A stretch of 64,000 nucleotides of DNA, taken from the NCBI GenBank assembly GCA_963969365.1, contig OZ017748.1, forward strand, positions 1,674,001-1,738,000. The letters run 5' to 3'. Origin of the DNA: Asterochloris sp. CNOR1. Its lineage: Eukaryota > Chlorophyta > Trebouxiophyceae > Trebouxiales > Trebouxiaceae. A model generated the notes under the pieces. The model made no database searches. It was given only the letters and a program-made list of their open reading frames with translations, and was not told where the DNA came from. A program made the position numbers and the translations under genes. How positions within the stretch are numbered: the stretch's first letter is position 1; each line of letters opens with the position of its first letter. This document shows positions 45,490-55,600 of this stretch, in pieces.

Positions 45490-47963
45490 ATGTCTGGGGA
45501 GGCCAAATTAGCCCTGCACCAGCATGGCAAGGGCAAAGTCCGTGTTGCTCGCAAATGGGTCGAGGACAACAAGCACTACCTCGTTGAGTGGAGTGTCAAC
45601 ACCATGCTCGAGAGCGACATGTCCCACTCATTCCTGCACGGCAGCAATGAGGGCATGACTGCCACAGATACCCAAAAGAATACAGTGAGCCCATTGGCAC
45701 CTCCCTGGTCCGCTGACATCGGCTCCTTTGAAGCTGACTGAGCCCAGATTTGATCTAAACTCGCTGCAGGTCTACTACGTTGCCAAGCAGTGCTCAAAGC
45801 GATGCAGCGCAGAGGAGTATGCCATCATGCTGGGCAGGCACTTTGTGAAGACTTACCCCCTGGTCAGACACTGACTTGTGGCAGAACATGGGCCAGCCCT
45901 GGCTGCTGCAGCCCGGCTATTGCATTGGGCAACCCTCTTACCAGCACACATGGACGCACAGCTGGTGCAGAGAGTGGTGTGATTGAGCTCAGGGCATGGC
46001 CCGTTGCTAACTGGCAGATCTTTGCACCCCTGTAGGTCACAAAATGCAAAGTGTCAGTGGAACAGGCACCCTGGACCAGAGCTATTGTGCAGGGAAAGGA
46101 GCATGTTCATGGTGCGCATCTGGCTGGTTCTACAGTTGGGCTGGTAGTGCAGTTTTGGACCCTCCCCCAAGAGATGGAGGCTTTTCTGACCCCAAGGCTG
46201 CCTGGCATGCAGGCTACTCCATGACTGGCACAGAGCTCAGGACCGTCTATGTCATCGTTGACAAGAAGGACAACATATCCGTGACCTCAGGTGACTGCGA
46301 GTGCTGCTGCATTCCCTGTCACATGCTTACGGCCTCTGCTCTTCAACACTCCTTGCAGCAGCATGACACCCTGTCTAGCAGCAGGGGGGCTTGCCCAGCA
46401 TGGCGTAACAACACAGCTGCTGCCTGCTGCATTGCCCAACAACAGGCGCTGTGGAATGGGGAATGGCTTCACTGGATGTCAGGGCAGGTATGCCGCCTAA
46501 AATGGCATCTGCTGCCTCCCTTCAATCCACTCACCCCCCAATGCAGCGTGAAGAAAACATGGGCGCTACAGGCCTCCCAGTCTGGTCTCCCGCCGAATTG
46601 TTGATGTGCAGACATGACGCACATGCTGCCTGGCTGCAGGCTTGCAGGTATTGAAAGCCATCCAGGGAAGCTTCTCAGTCACCTCACACCTGCCCATTGG
46701 GGTGCTGAGGGACCCAACATGTCTGGACCTGAGGCTGCCTCACCTCTTCAACCTCACTGTCAGTCAGCCCTTACGTGCAAATTCTGCTGTGCAGGTGTGA
46801 GGGGCATGCGGGTGCTGAAGACCACCCAGTCTGGGTATGAAGGCTTCCTGCATGACAAGTACACCATCCTGAAGGACACAAATGAGCGGATGATGGCCTC
46901 TTCTGTGACAGCCACCTGGAGGCAAGTTCTGTGGCTGGGGTTGTGCCCTTTTGGCTGCTTGGCTGGCATTGCCTGTGACAGGAACCTGCCAATGGTGTGG
47001 CAGCCTTGCTGCTGCCCTGTTTGCTGGGGGTGACAGCCCTTGAATGCAAGCGACCCTGAAGCAAGTCCTGGGCATTGCTACTGCTCTTGCAGGATGGAAC
47101 ATCTAGGCTGCTACTCTCTTGTAGGTACTGGCCTGCCTGCTTCCAGGGGCTGATGACCTGCAGCCTGCAGCTGATGAAGCCCTGGCAGTGCAGCAAGCTC
47201 AAGCATTGAATGCTCCCCTGCCGCTGTGGTGTTGTGGGGCCACACCCTGCAGCGTTGACCTGCCGCAGACTAGGTGCCGCACAGCAGTCCCAGGCATCTC
47301 AGTGTTGCTTGCTCTGCATGCAGGTATAGCTCGACCCCAAAGTGCTATGATGCAGCCTTTGCGGCAGCCAAGAGTGGGCTGGTGGAGGCCTTCCTGGGCC
47401 CACCAGACAAAGGAGTCTACAGTCCTGCTGTGCAGACCACCCTGTATCAGATGGGGCAGCTTGCAATGAAGAAGTAAGCTGATGCGCTGGCAGGGCTCGT
47501 CAGGCCTGTTGTGCTTGATAGCCACCAGCCCAACTGTTCTGAGAGAGATCAGGAGCTGCTGTGCCAGGCTGCTGTGTGTAGAAGGGTTTATATACAGCAA
47601 AGGCACCACGTGTTACTCTGCTGCTGCACAGGGTCCCAGAAATCGACTCCATCTTCCTGAACATGCCCAACATCCACTTTCTGCCCTGCACCCCGGTGAC
47701 ATCCAAGGTGAGAAGATCGCCTGTGTCCACATGGTTGCAGGCCTGGCATCTGTCTGCTGCTGCTTGAGCCCCTGAGCTATCTGTGGTTCACTGTTATCTA
47801 GTTATTGCTTTGCAGCTAAGGCTGTTGCTCTCAGACAAAGCTCAAGCTACCATGTGCATGCTTGCAGTTTGAGGATGATGTCTACATTGCGACCAGTGAG
47901 CCTCATGGAGACATTGAGGCCACAATTGTCAGGGGCAGTGCTTCACCACATGCCCGCCTCTAA
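45490..47963 (+). CDS. Urate oxidase (uricase), peroxisomal
   Basis: Uricase oxidises urate to 5-hydroxyisourate in purine breakdown. Eight exons join in phase: 45490-45684, 45770-45862, 46036-46111, 46153-46290, 46795-46921, 47324-47473, 47632-47707 and 47868-47963, giving 316 residues (usual 300-310). The first uricase motif is 'GMTATDTQKNTVYYVAK', including the catalytic Thr. The second half has 'VLKTTQSGYEGFLHDKYT', 'GPPDKGVYSPAVQTTLYQM' with the active-site Gln, and 'VPEIDSIFLNMPNIHFLP' with the conserved Asn-Ile-His. The C-terminus is ARL, a valid peroxisomal PTS1 signal. Intron 5 begins with GC (46922, GGAG/gcaagt). The segment around 46111-46200 is less like other uricases, and the border at 46153 is the weakest. 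Confidence 0.95.
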
Positions 47964-48694
47964 AATCGTCATCTATAGAGCTCGCTGCAGTCGCCATTGG
48001 CATGCTCAAGTGATCGCTGTGCAGGGTGGCTGTCTGCAGCGTGCATGTGTTGTGTGTACATTACATAATTGCTCAAGATCCTGAATCGCTGCCTCGATGA
48101 TTGGCCCCCGTGTTCCCCATGTAGTGCATACTGTTTTCCCCTGCTCATAAATGCATCAAATGCACCAGTTGAAACAGAACTGTACGCATCACTTTCCTGT
48201 GTTGGCATGAATTCGTTGATCAGCCAGGGTTGCCCTGCTGTGAGCTGGGGCTGAGCTGTTGCAAAGCCTCTTCCACATGCTGCTGCTGGCCATTGTGGAG
48301 AACTTCAGGGTTTGGGCGCTGTTTGTAGTTCATCATGAATTGGCCCTACATGCAGTACAACAGGTGTAAGGTCGGCTGTACAGCTCTCCGACATGTCAGA
48401 GCTTGGCATTGCTGTCTGGTGCCTGCAAAGGAGTACCTTGCCCACATAGGAGCTCTGACACTTACCAGGCTCAACATGAGGTGGCTGACCAGCTGTCAGG
48501 GAGTCTCAACAACAGCTGATTTATTCACTTGGAATAAGCAGCCTCACCAAGGAGCTTTGTGCATAGAGCAGGCACCTAGATGGCTGCTTAGCTGGGGGGG
48601 AGGGGGGGGGAAAGGGGGGCTGGTCCAGCGGCAGCTTCCTGCTATGCTTAAGCTTGCCTTGCACAGGGAGGGCCGAGACATGCTCTTCACGCAC
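47964..48694. other. Region between urate oxidase and the coiled-coil gene
   Basis: This is the convergent 3' region of two genes. It is less GC-rich than its surroundings at 48050-48200. A minus-strand open stretch at 48208-47969 ('TGAFDAFMSRGKQYALHG') might be a last exon of the coiled-coil gene, but no phase-consistent link was found. A G-rich run lies at 48593-48618. Confidence 0.3.
48593..48618 (+). other. G-run tract able to form a G-quadruplex
   Basis: Four G runs of at least six bases (G7, A, G10, AAA, G6 or similar) lie within about 26 bases. On the complementary strand the tract is a C/T run that could encode Pro residues if read. Confidence 0.6.
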
Positions 48695-49295
48695 CTGGAA
48701 ATCCCTGACCATGTCTGCCAATTGATCCAGCTGCGCCATGGTTTCCTGGAAGAGCTTGATGGAGTCATGTCTGGCCTGCAGGGCATCGTGGGGCACCTTG
48801 GCCGAAACAGCAGCTATGTCTTGCTTGAGACTGATGGCTGTCATGTACGGCGTGCAGTGCAGCAGGCCATGTGGCACTCCCCACTTCTTGGGCTGCCTCA
48901 CCTGTACCAGGCAGTTCGCTGTTGCCTGGATGTTGCTGTCAATCTCCCTGGTCATGGTGAGAACCTCATTGCCCAGCAGCGCATTGACCTGCAATGGATG
49001 CAGCCATGGCTAGGGAACTGGCTGAATAGGCAGCTGGCAGCGCTGCTCTGTGCTGACTGCTTGTTTAAAAGGGCACATGATGCCACAGGCAGTTTTGAAG
49101 CCACCACACCTGCTGCTGCATTTCTCTGACGAAAACGCTGCTGTAGCCCGGAATCTGCTGCTGCTGAGCGGCCTGCTGCTGAGCGTCCTGGTGATGGGGA
49201 TCTGCCCCTGGGCTGGATTCTGGGGCACCAGCAAGGGAGACATTCTGGAAAGATAACTCACCTGATGTGCCGTAGTCCTGAGTGGGCATGTCCAT
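48695..49295 (-). CDS. Small Gln-rich coiled-coil protein (unrecognised)
   Basis: Exon 1 (49295-49110) encodes 62 residues with a Gln-rich segment ('HHQDAQQQAAQQQQIPGY') and 'SSVFVREMQQQ'. Exon 2 begins at 48988 ('VNALLGNEVLTMTREIDSNI'); it either ends at 48902 or reads through to the donor at 48695. The 3' part ('SIKLFQETMAQLDQLADMVR', 'DFQ') has heptad-like spacing of hydrophobic residues. The look is of a short helical subunit of a larger complex, such as those in nuclear pore, Mediator or tethering complexes, but no family is recognised. The last exon is not identified. Confidence 0.4.
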
Positions 49296-51412
49296 CTGAG
49301 CTGCCGGCCATTGATGAGTGAGAGTTATCGATGGGCGGGAGACTTGACCTGATGTGCAATCTGATCAGATGTGGTGCAGTCTGCATCGATGCTGGCCAAG
49401 CACCACAATGTGTTGGTCTTACGGAGCTCCACCGTGCTGTCCAGTTTTGCCACCATCACGGTGCCTCTTGTGTCTGAGCCTCAAGTCCAGTCTTGTGAGC
49501 AGGCAGTGGCAGCACGTCAGCGTCAGCTGTATAGACAGCTGGGCACCAGCATGCCCAAGGGCGTGGTCTGCGCTGCGTGGCCCAAGGATGACAAGCATTG
49601 CATCGTCATCTGCGCCAAGGTGCAGGCTGGCAGTTGCTTCCTTGACCCGCATTGATGCTGTGCTGGCACAGCAAAACACTACAGCCGCGGCCGCTGCTTG
49701 TAGACATCAGTTGCAAAGCTCTTCAGAGCCTTGAAAGTCCTGGAAGGCAAGCTGCGGATCCAGTTGCCAGAGGTGAGATCCTGCTGCGTCTATAACCCAT
49801 GCACTTTGACGGTGGTGCTGATTGTGGTGGCCCCCTGCTGCATGCATTCCGCAGTGGGCTGGCCTGTTGCCACTGCATGCCTGGTGCTGCTGTATGCAGC
49901 CAGTCCTTCCGAAATGCATAGAGCCAGGCTGGAGGGGCACGGCCAGTCTCGCGCCCACTGATGACGGCTGCACGCCGGCCAGGTCCAAAAGCTCGGAGCT
50001 TCAGAGCCAAGCTGGTGCTGAGCTCTTGTTGGTGCTGCAAGCTCATGCACAAAGTCTGGCTTGCGTGTGCCCTGCAGCTGAAGAAGTGCGTCTCCTTGGC
50101 GCCCCTGTCCCTGCAGCACATGCAGCTGGCAGCCAGCCTGGCTGTGCACAACATGTTGCTGGCCTCTGGCCAGTGGCACAGCTGCCCAGGGCCTGGCAGG
50201 CTGCTCAGCGCCGACCCCCTTCGCGCAGCACCTGGGGTCAGGTGCAGATGCGCGCATCTGGATATCACTGTGGTCGTGCAGGCTCCTGGCCTGGTGCTGC
50301 TGGCCATCGCTGCAGGTGCAATGCTGGTTCTTGCAAGCAGAAGTGTCAGCTGTGTGAGCGACAGTGTCTGCTGTGGGGTCTGTCAGGGCAGCCTAGCGCT
50401 GCACCCAAAGCTGCTGGCCAGCAAACTCTTGCACTATCTGCAGCAGTAGAAGGTGCTCAGACGGTTTTTACCTGACGGGACAAGAAGCTGAGAGGGTGCT
50501 GAGAGGGTACCAGGATTTTATATTGGTTGCAAAGCTGCTGACTGCACTTCACAGGTAATCACTACAATACATGTAAGTACTCAGGTCTGCGTGACTCGCC
50601 ATATGTGAGCTGCTCCGACCACTACATTCTGCGCGCAGGCTTGGCAAGCTTCACACCTGTGCAGGCAGGTGGCAGCAGGGAGGGGGCTGGTCAGTCTCCA
50701 GCTGGCAGTCAAGCCCCAGCCGGCACTGCCCGTGCAGCCCCGGGAGAAGTGTGCTGCGTGCTGCCCCACAACAGGTGCAGCCGCCCGGCTGCCTGGCCGC
50801 TGTATTGCGTGGGCTGCTCAGCATTACTCAGGCTTAGTTTGATTCATGTAGATGTTGACGTCTTGCATGCCCTGGTCATTGATCAGCTCAGCTGCAGGTG
50901 TGATGCGTGTCAAAAGTCTGATGGCCCGCACTATTAGCAGGCTGAACACAGAAGGCTCATGCCCTGCAGGCAAGTCTTTGTGGTCCACACCACAGAGGGG
51001 GCAGGCTGCCAACAGACGGTGCGCAGCAGCTGGGAGGCCCACTGTGACATGCCCCTGCCCAGCAAATTTGCTGCAATGGTGGAGGTACGCACAGAGGACG
51101 ATGATGACGCACCCACCACTCTAGTCCCCTCCTGCTGCCTGCTGAGCCCAGCAGGCCTCTGCCGCAGCCCCAGCCGGCTGGACACAGAGGTGCACAGGGC
51201 TGTGCTGCAGAGCGTGGCAGGCAAGTGGGTTATGTGAAGGCTGCTCCTGAATGCTGCAGGCTTGCCGTAGCACTAGGTAATCTCACACTGAGGTGCACAG
51301 GGCTGCAGAGCGCAACAAGTCATTCCTTTAGCTGATGATGTGTGCTTTGCCAGCAGGAACGCAGCAGTGATGACATGCAGCTTCAGACAGTGGCTGTGGG
51401 CTGCGGCTTGCC
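49296..51412 (+). other. Unresolved coding stretch, probably 5' exons of the second SAP-domain gene
   Basis: Several + strand pieces look coding: about 49384-49620 ('LVLRSSTVLSSFATITVPLV', 'CAAWPKDDKHCIVICAK'), about 49722-49770 ('ALKVLEGKLRIQLPE'), about 50079-50235 ('LKKCVSLAPLSLQHMQLAAS'), about 50469-50554 ('FYLTGQEAERVLRGYQDFIL') and about 50971-51220 ('VFVVHTTEGAGCQQTVRSSW' and an acidic 'RTEDDDDAP'). Phases do not all join with the borders I can see, so there may be one gene or two. No domain is recognised. The start must lie close to 49300, because the minus-strand coiled-coil gene begins at 49295. Confidence 0.35.
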
Positions 51413-52606
51413 ATGCTGTCATGTTCAACAGCATTTGTGACGTCAGCTTGGGCATGCTGCCATGTAGGCTGCATGAAAGAGATGGCTTGGGGCTTCCTGG
51501 GCGGCAGCGTGGAGGTGCTCTTGCACAAGCATCCCCACAAGCTGGCTGCTGGGCAGCCAAGCCAACCTCATCATCAGGCTGTGGCTGAGCCACTGCCAAA
51601 AACGCCTGCTGGCGGCTGGGTGACAGCCTCAGAATTCAACACAGAGTTTTCCCAAGATGAGCCCTCTGTGGATGCATCAGTACAGGCCAATAGGCTGCAG
51701 TTCTGCATGCCAGCATTGCCAGAGCTCAGGCTGCAGCCAGTCCAACCTCAGGACTTAGTTCCTGCTTCTGAGGTGCTCGCGGGCGGCAAGCAGTTGTCTG
51801 CCAGCCTGCACCTGAGCCCCTTCAAATCGATTCTGAGAAGGGCAAGTGCTGGCCTGAAGCGGATGCTGCAAGAGGCAGCTGCCGAACAGCCTCCGAGCAC
51901 CCCCAGAAGGCTGCCAGCAGCTGGCAGAGGCCTGGCTCTGCTGACCAGCCCTCCCAGCTCAGGCAGAAAGGCTGCACCTGCTGCAGTCAGGCCCTCAGCA
52001 CCTCCGCCATTGCCAACAGAGTGCACACCGGCAGAGCAGGGCAGTGGGACTGCAGCTGGGGTGCCAGTGGAGCCTAGTGTCACCAGGAAACCTGTGCTGA
52101 AACGCGCTGCTGCACCCATGCTGGGAGGCAAGCTAAAGGCTAAGGTTGCCAAACTGCCGGGCAAGGCAGCGGGCAATGGCAGGGCAGCAGGCATGGGGAA
52201 TGCAGCAGGTGCCGGCAGACAAGCAGGAGCAAGCAAGGCAGCCGGGTTACGCAAGCATGCAGCGCAGGTACCTGCCAGCACTGGTGGCGAGCCTGCACCG
52301 CAGCCTGCAGCAGCCATCTCAAGAACAAGCACTGCTGCTGAACCAGCTGCCAATGCTGACACTGATGGCAGTGCCAAGAAGTCCCCTCCAGCTGGAGCTC
52401 CTGCCAAGCCCCGTGCAAAGGCTGCTGACATCGACCTGGCCCAGACTGAGGTGAAGCTAAAGGAGAAGCAGGCAGCATGCAAACTAGGAGAGCTGTCCAT
52501 TCCCCAGCTGAAGGTCCTGCTCAAGGCGCGGAAGCTGCTTCTGGGTGGCAAAAAAGCAGATCTCATCACAAGGCTGCAAGGCCACTTAGCTGGTAGCCAA
52601 GCCTAG
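51413..52606 (+). CDS. Basic Ala/Pro-rich protein with C-terminal SAP domain (last exon)
   Basis: One long open frame, of which the first part may be intron, ends at TAG 52604-52606. From about 51640 it looks coding. After an acidic/Gln stretch comes 'LHLSPFKSILRRASAGLKRM', then about 150 residues of low-complexity Ala/Gly/Pro/Lys sequence ('KLKAKVAKLPGKAAGNGRAA'), then the SAP motif 'LSIPQLKVLLKARKLLLGGK' followed by 'KADLITRLQGHL'. The composition suggests a DNA- or chromatin-bound nuclear protein. Family not recognised. The stop lies only 53 bases from the HFM1 stop on the other strand, so the 3' UTRs probably overlap. Confidence 0.6.
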   Translation: MLSCSTAFVTSAWACCHVGCMKEMAWGFLGGSVEVLLHKHPHKLAAGQPSQPHHQAVAEPLPKTPAGGWVTASEFNTEFSQDEPSVDASVQANRLQFCMPALPELRLQPVQPQDLVPASEVLAGGKQLSASLHLSPFKSILRRASAGLKRMLQEAAAEQPPSTPRRLPAAGRGLALLTSPPSSGRKAAPAAVRPSAPPPLPTECTPAEQGSGTAAGVPVEPSVTRKPVLKRAAAPMLGGKLKAKVAKLPGKAAGNGRAAGMGNAAGAGRQAGASKAAGLRKHAAQVPASTGGEPAPQPAAAISRTSTAAEPAANADTDGSAKKSPPAGAPAKPRAKAADIDLAQTEVKLKEKQAACKLGELSIPQLKVLLKARKLLLGGKKADLITRLQGHLAGSQA

Positions 52607-52659
52607 ACTGCACAAATACAACGCTAATCATGCAGCAAAGAAGACCATATTGATTACAC

Positions 52660-55600
52660 TCAAAGCCCATCAAAGACTGAAAGGACGGTGGGGCAGTCCT
52701 CATCTGACTGACTGGCAGCGTCGAATGCGCCCTGATCTGCTCTCTTCATATCGTTCTCCTTTGACGGCTGTGGTGACTTGCCACTGATGGATACACTGCT
52801 GGCAAGCTGGGCTGCTTCCTGACCAGCCTGCCTTAGTCGCATGCTGGCCTGCAAGGGGACCTTCCGGTCTGGGGGCTGAGACATGTTGGCTGCATGGCTG
52901 CTGTCAAAGGAAGGCTCGAGAGAACCGGCCAGACAGCTTTTGGACCTGCCCGTCGGAGCAGCAGCCTCTGCGCTGTGGGGAGCCCCAGGATTTGAGGCAG
53001 CAGCTTGATTCTTGCTTGCTGGTATGATGCCTCCCCAGTTCTGCACCTGACCGCCCAGTCCAGCAAATGCCCTGGCATGATTACGGGAGGGCTGCCAGGC
53101 TTTTTGTAAAGATGTGGGGGAGGACTGCTGTGCAGCAGAGCTGGGAATCTTCTCCAGGAATGAGTGCCAGTTCATGCTGGGCGGTTGGGTCCACTGCTGC
53201 TGCTGCTGCTCAGCCACGTCAGCCTGCACAACACACAGGCATACACGAAAAGAGTGCTTCTTGGCCATGCTGATGGGAGCAAGCAGGTGTCACATATCCA
53301 ACACGAGCAGCCCGCAGAGACATGGGCGCACTGCGCACCTGTCCAGATGGCTGAAAGGGTGACAGGCTGTGCTGCCCCTGTTGCAGCCCACGAGCACCAG
53401 TCAGCCCCACCCCTGCACAGCAATCACATGTAGAAGGTGCCGGCTGACTCAGTGCAGCAGCCTGGCAGGCAAACCTCATCACAGCTGCGCCGGCAACAAC
53501 ATTGCAGGAAGCAGGGCCTGCTGTGGGAGCTTGCCCTGCAGCTGTGGCTGCCATGCCAGCAGTGTATGCAGCCCTGCCGGCGGTGGCAGGCGCCCTTGGC
53601 ACCCCAGCTGCCAAAGGTGTTACGGCCACAGAGTGGCCCACCTCCATTCCAGGCTGTGCAGCTGCATTGCACAGCTACGCAGGCACCAATGCTTTCCTAA
53701 ATGCTTGTTGTATGGCATGTAGATGGTGCCTGCTGACTCATCACAACAGACTGGCAAGCACACCTCATGACAGCTGCAGAGGCACCACCGGTTGGGAGTG
53801 TGGCAGCGCTGGGGAGTCTGCAGCTGTATGACTTTGCAGCATTTTGTGAATGCCTGCAAGAGGCAGTGCAATTGCAGTGCTCACATAGCGCTCAAGAGAC
53901 CCACCCGTCCTCTCACCTGACAAGCGTCGCTTCTTCTTGCGGACAACATTCAAATAGCTGGAACCCCCTGCCCGAGAAGCCAGGGCTGGCCTTGACTCTG
54001 AAAGTGGCTTGCCTGCAGTGTCACAGCTGATCTCAACTGCTGGTTCAGCTCAACAGCTCCGCCATTCTGGCAGGCCATGCAGGTGCTGTCGGGTGAAGGG
54101 CAGCTGGTGGTGGTTTGAGCAGACAGGCTCACGTTCTGAGAGGGTTGCCGTGCAGGCGAATTTGGCAAAGGCAGGTGCCCGCTGGGAGAGACCACTCCTG
54201 CTGGCAGCGCTGGGAAGGCTGTGCGGGGCCTGGCCAGCCAGCTGGCCACCCTGGCGCCCAGCTGCGACACTAAGGTGAGCCCTGGGGAAAAGGTGCTGCT
54301 GGCGCCTGAGCATCCCAGGTGTGGCACCTCTCCCAAGCTTGCTGTCTGACCTAGGCGCAGGCGTCTGGTACTGGCCTGCCTGCATGCTGGCTGCCTCAGC
54401 TGGGTGGGGAGTCAGGAAGGAGGCCCCACCTGACCCTCCTGCAGGCCAGGGGTCAGCCAGACTGTACTGGCTGTGCATCTTTCCATGCCAAGTTTGTGGC
54501 AACCTGCATGGAGCACCTGGCTTGCTGGCCAGCCCTGCCCCGGCAGCCCCTGAGTGCGATTGCCCCAGCCCCTGCCAGCAGGGCTCAGCAGAGAGCATTG
54601 CCGCCTCGACCGCCTGCTCAGCCTGCTGCAGCCTGCCGTTGCCGTGCTCATAGGCCAAGCCATGGGAGGCCGATGGAGAGCCATTGTCTGCGGCAGCAGG
54701 GGCCCGCGCATGTGCAGCAGCTGCTGCTGGCAGGCCTCTTACAAGAGCTGCAGCTGACTGAGGCTGGTGTTGGTACTGGGCGGGGCTCACACCCCAGGAG
54801 CCCTCCTGTTGTGAGGTGCATGCTGGTTTCTGACCAGCCACAGGGAGCTCAGCTGCCCAAAACATCTGCCAGGCTCCACCTGTGCCTGCTGGCGCAGTGT
54901 CAGCTAGTGCCTGGGGGGACCTTGGCTGCAGGGATGCCTGCTCACGGCCTGGCCACTTGGCTGCCAGCTGGACTCCATTGACATTCCTGTTTTGCCTCTG
55001 CGGGCTGAGGCGTGCTGCCCCAGGCAGGGTTGGCGGCGGTGCTCTCTGCAGCCCTGAATCATCCTGGCTCTGTTTGCCACAAGCAGGCAGCTTTGCTGGA
55101 GGCTCCCAGCTGCTGCTGGTAAACATCGTGAGTTTGCGCTTCCTAGATTGCGGCGCTGCAGCTGCTGGGCAGAAGGCAGGGTCTGCTGTGAGGCCCTGAC
55201 CATCAGCTGTGGCTGCCATGTCATGAGAGCATGCAGCCTGGCCCTGCCTGCCAGCGCTGGCTGGCGCCTCAAGCAACCTGGCTCCCAGAGGTGCTGCAGC
55301 CACAGAGTGGCCCGCCTCCACCACAGGCTGCGCAGCTCCAGCAGACCTCTGTGCGTAACTTGGCGAGCTACCCCAGGCCAGCCTACCATTGGCTTCGCTG
55401 AGCGCCATCAGGCGCTGAGCAGGCTGGTGCATATGCTCTCCTGTTGTGGCAGGGTGTCCCTGCTCTCCCGCTGTGGCAGGGTTTGCCTGCTGCCCCTGCT
55501 GTCTTGCAGGCTCTGCAGCTCCAGCACCCTCCTGTGAGCTGCCCATCCAGCGCCCCCGCCCCTGGCTGCCACTGGCACTGCTGAGCATCAACTGCCGCTC

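Noticed and set aside
46290-46794. Extra urate oxidase exon in the long fourth intron ('VLKAIQGSFSVT' frame after a TGCAG at about 46650)
   Set aside because: Joining exons 4 and 5 directly restores the conserved uricase sequence in phase, and the extra segment has no counterpart in the family.
51748-52569. Long open frame of 273 codons on the minus strand opposite the second SAP-domain exon
   Set aside because: It is a mirror of the GC-rich plus-strand frame. The plus strand ends in a clear SAP motif, while the minus frame has only Ala/Pro/Leu low complexity.
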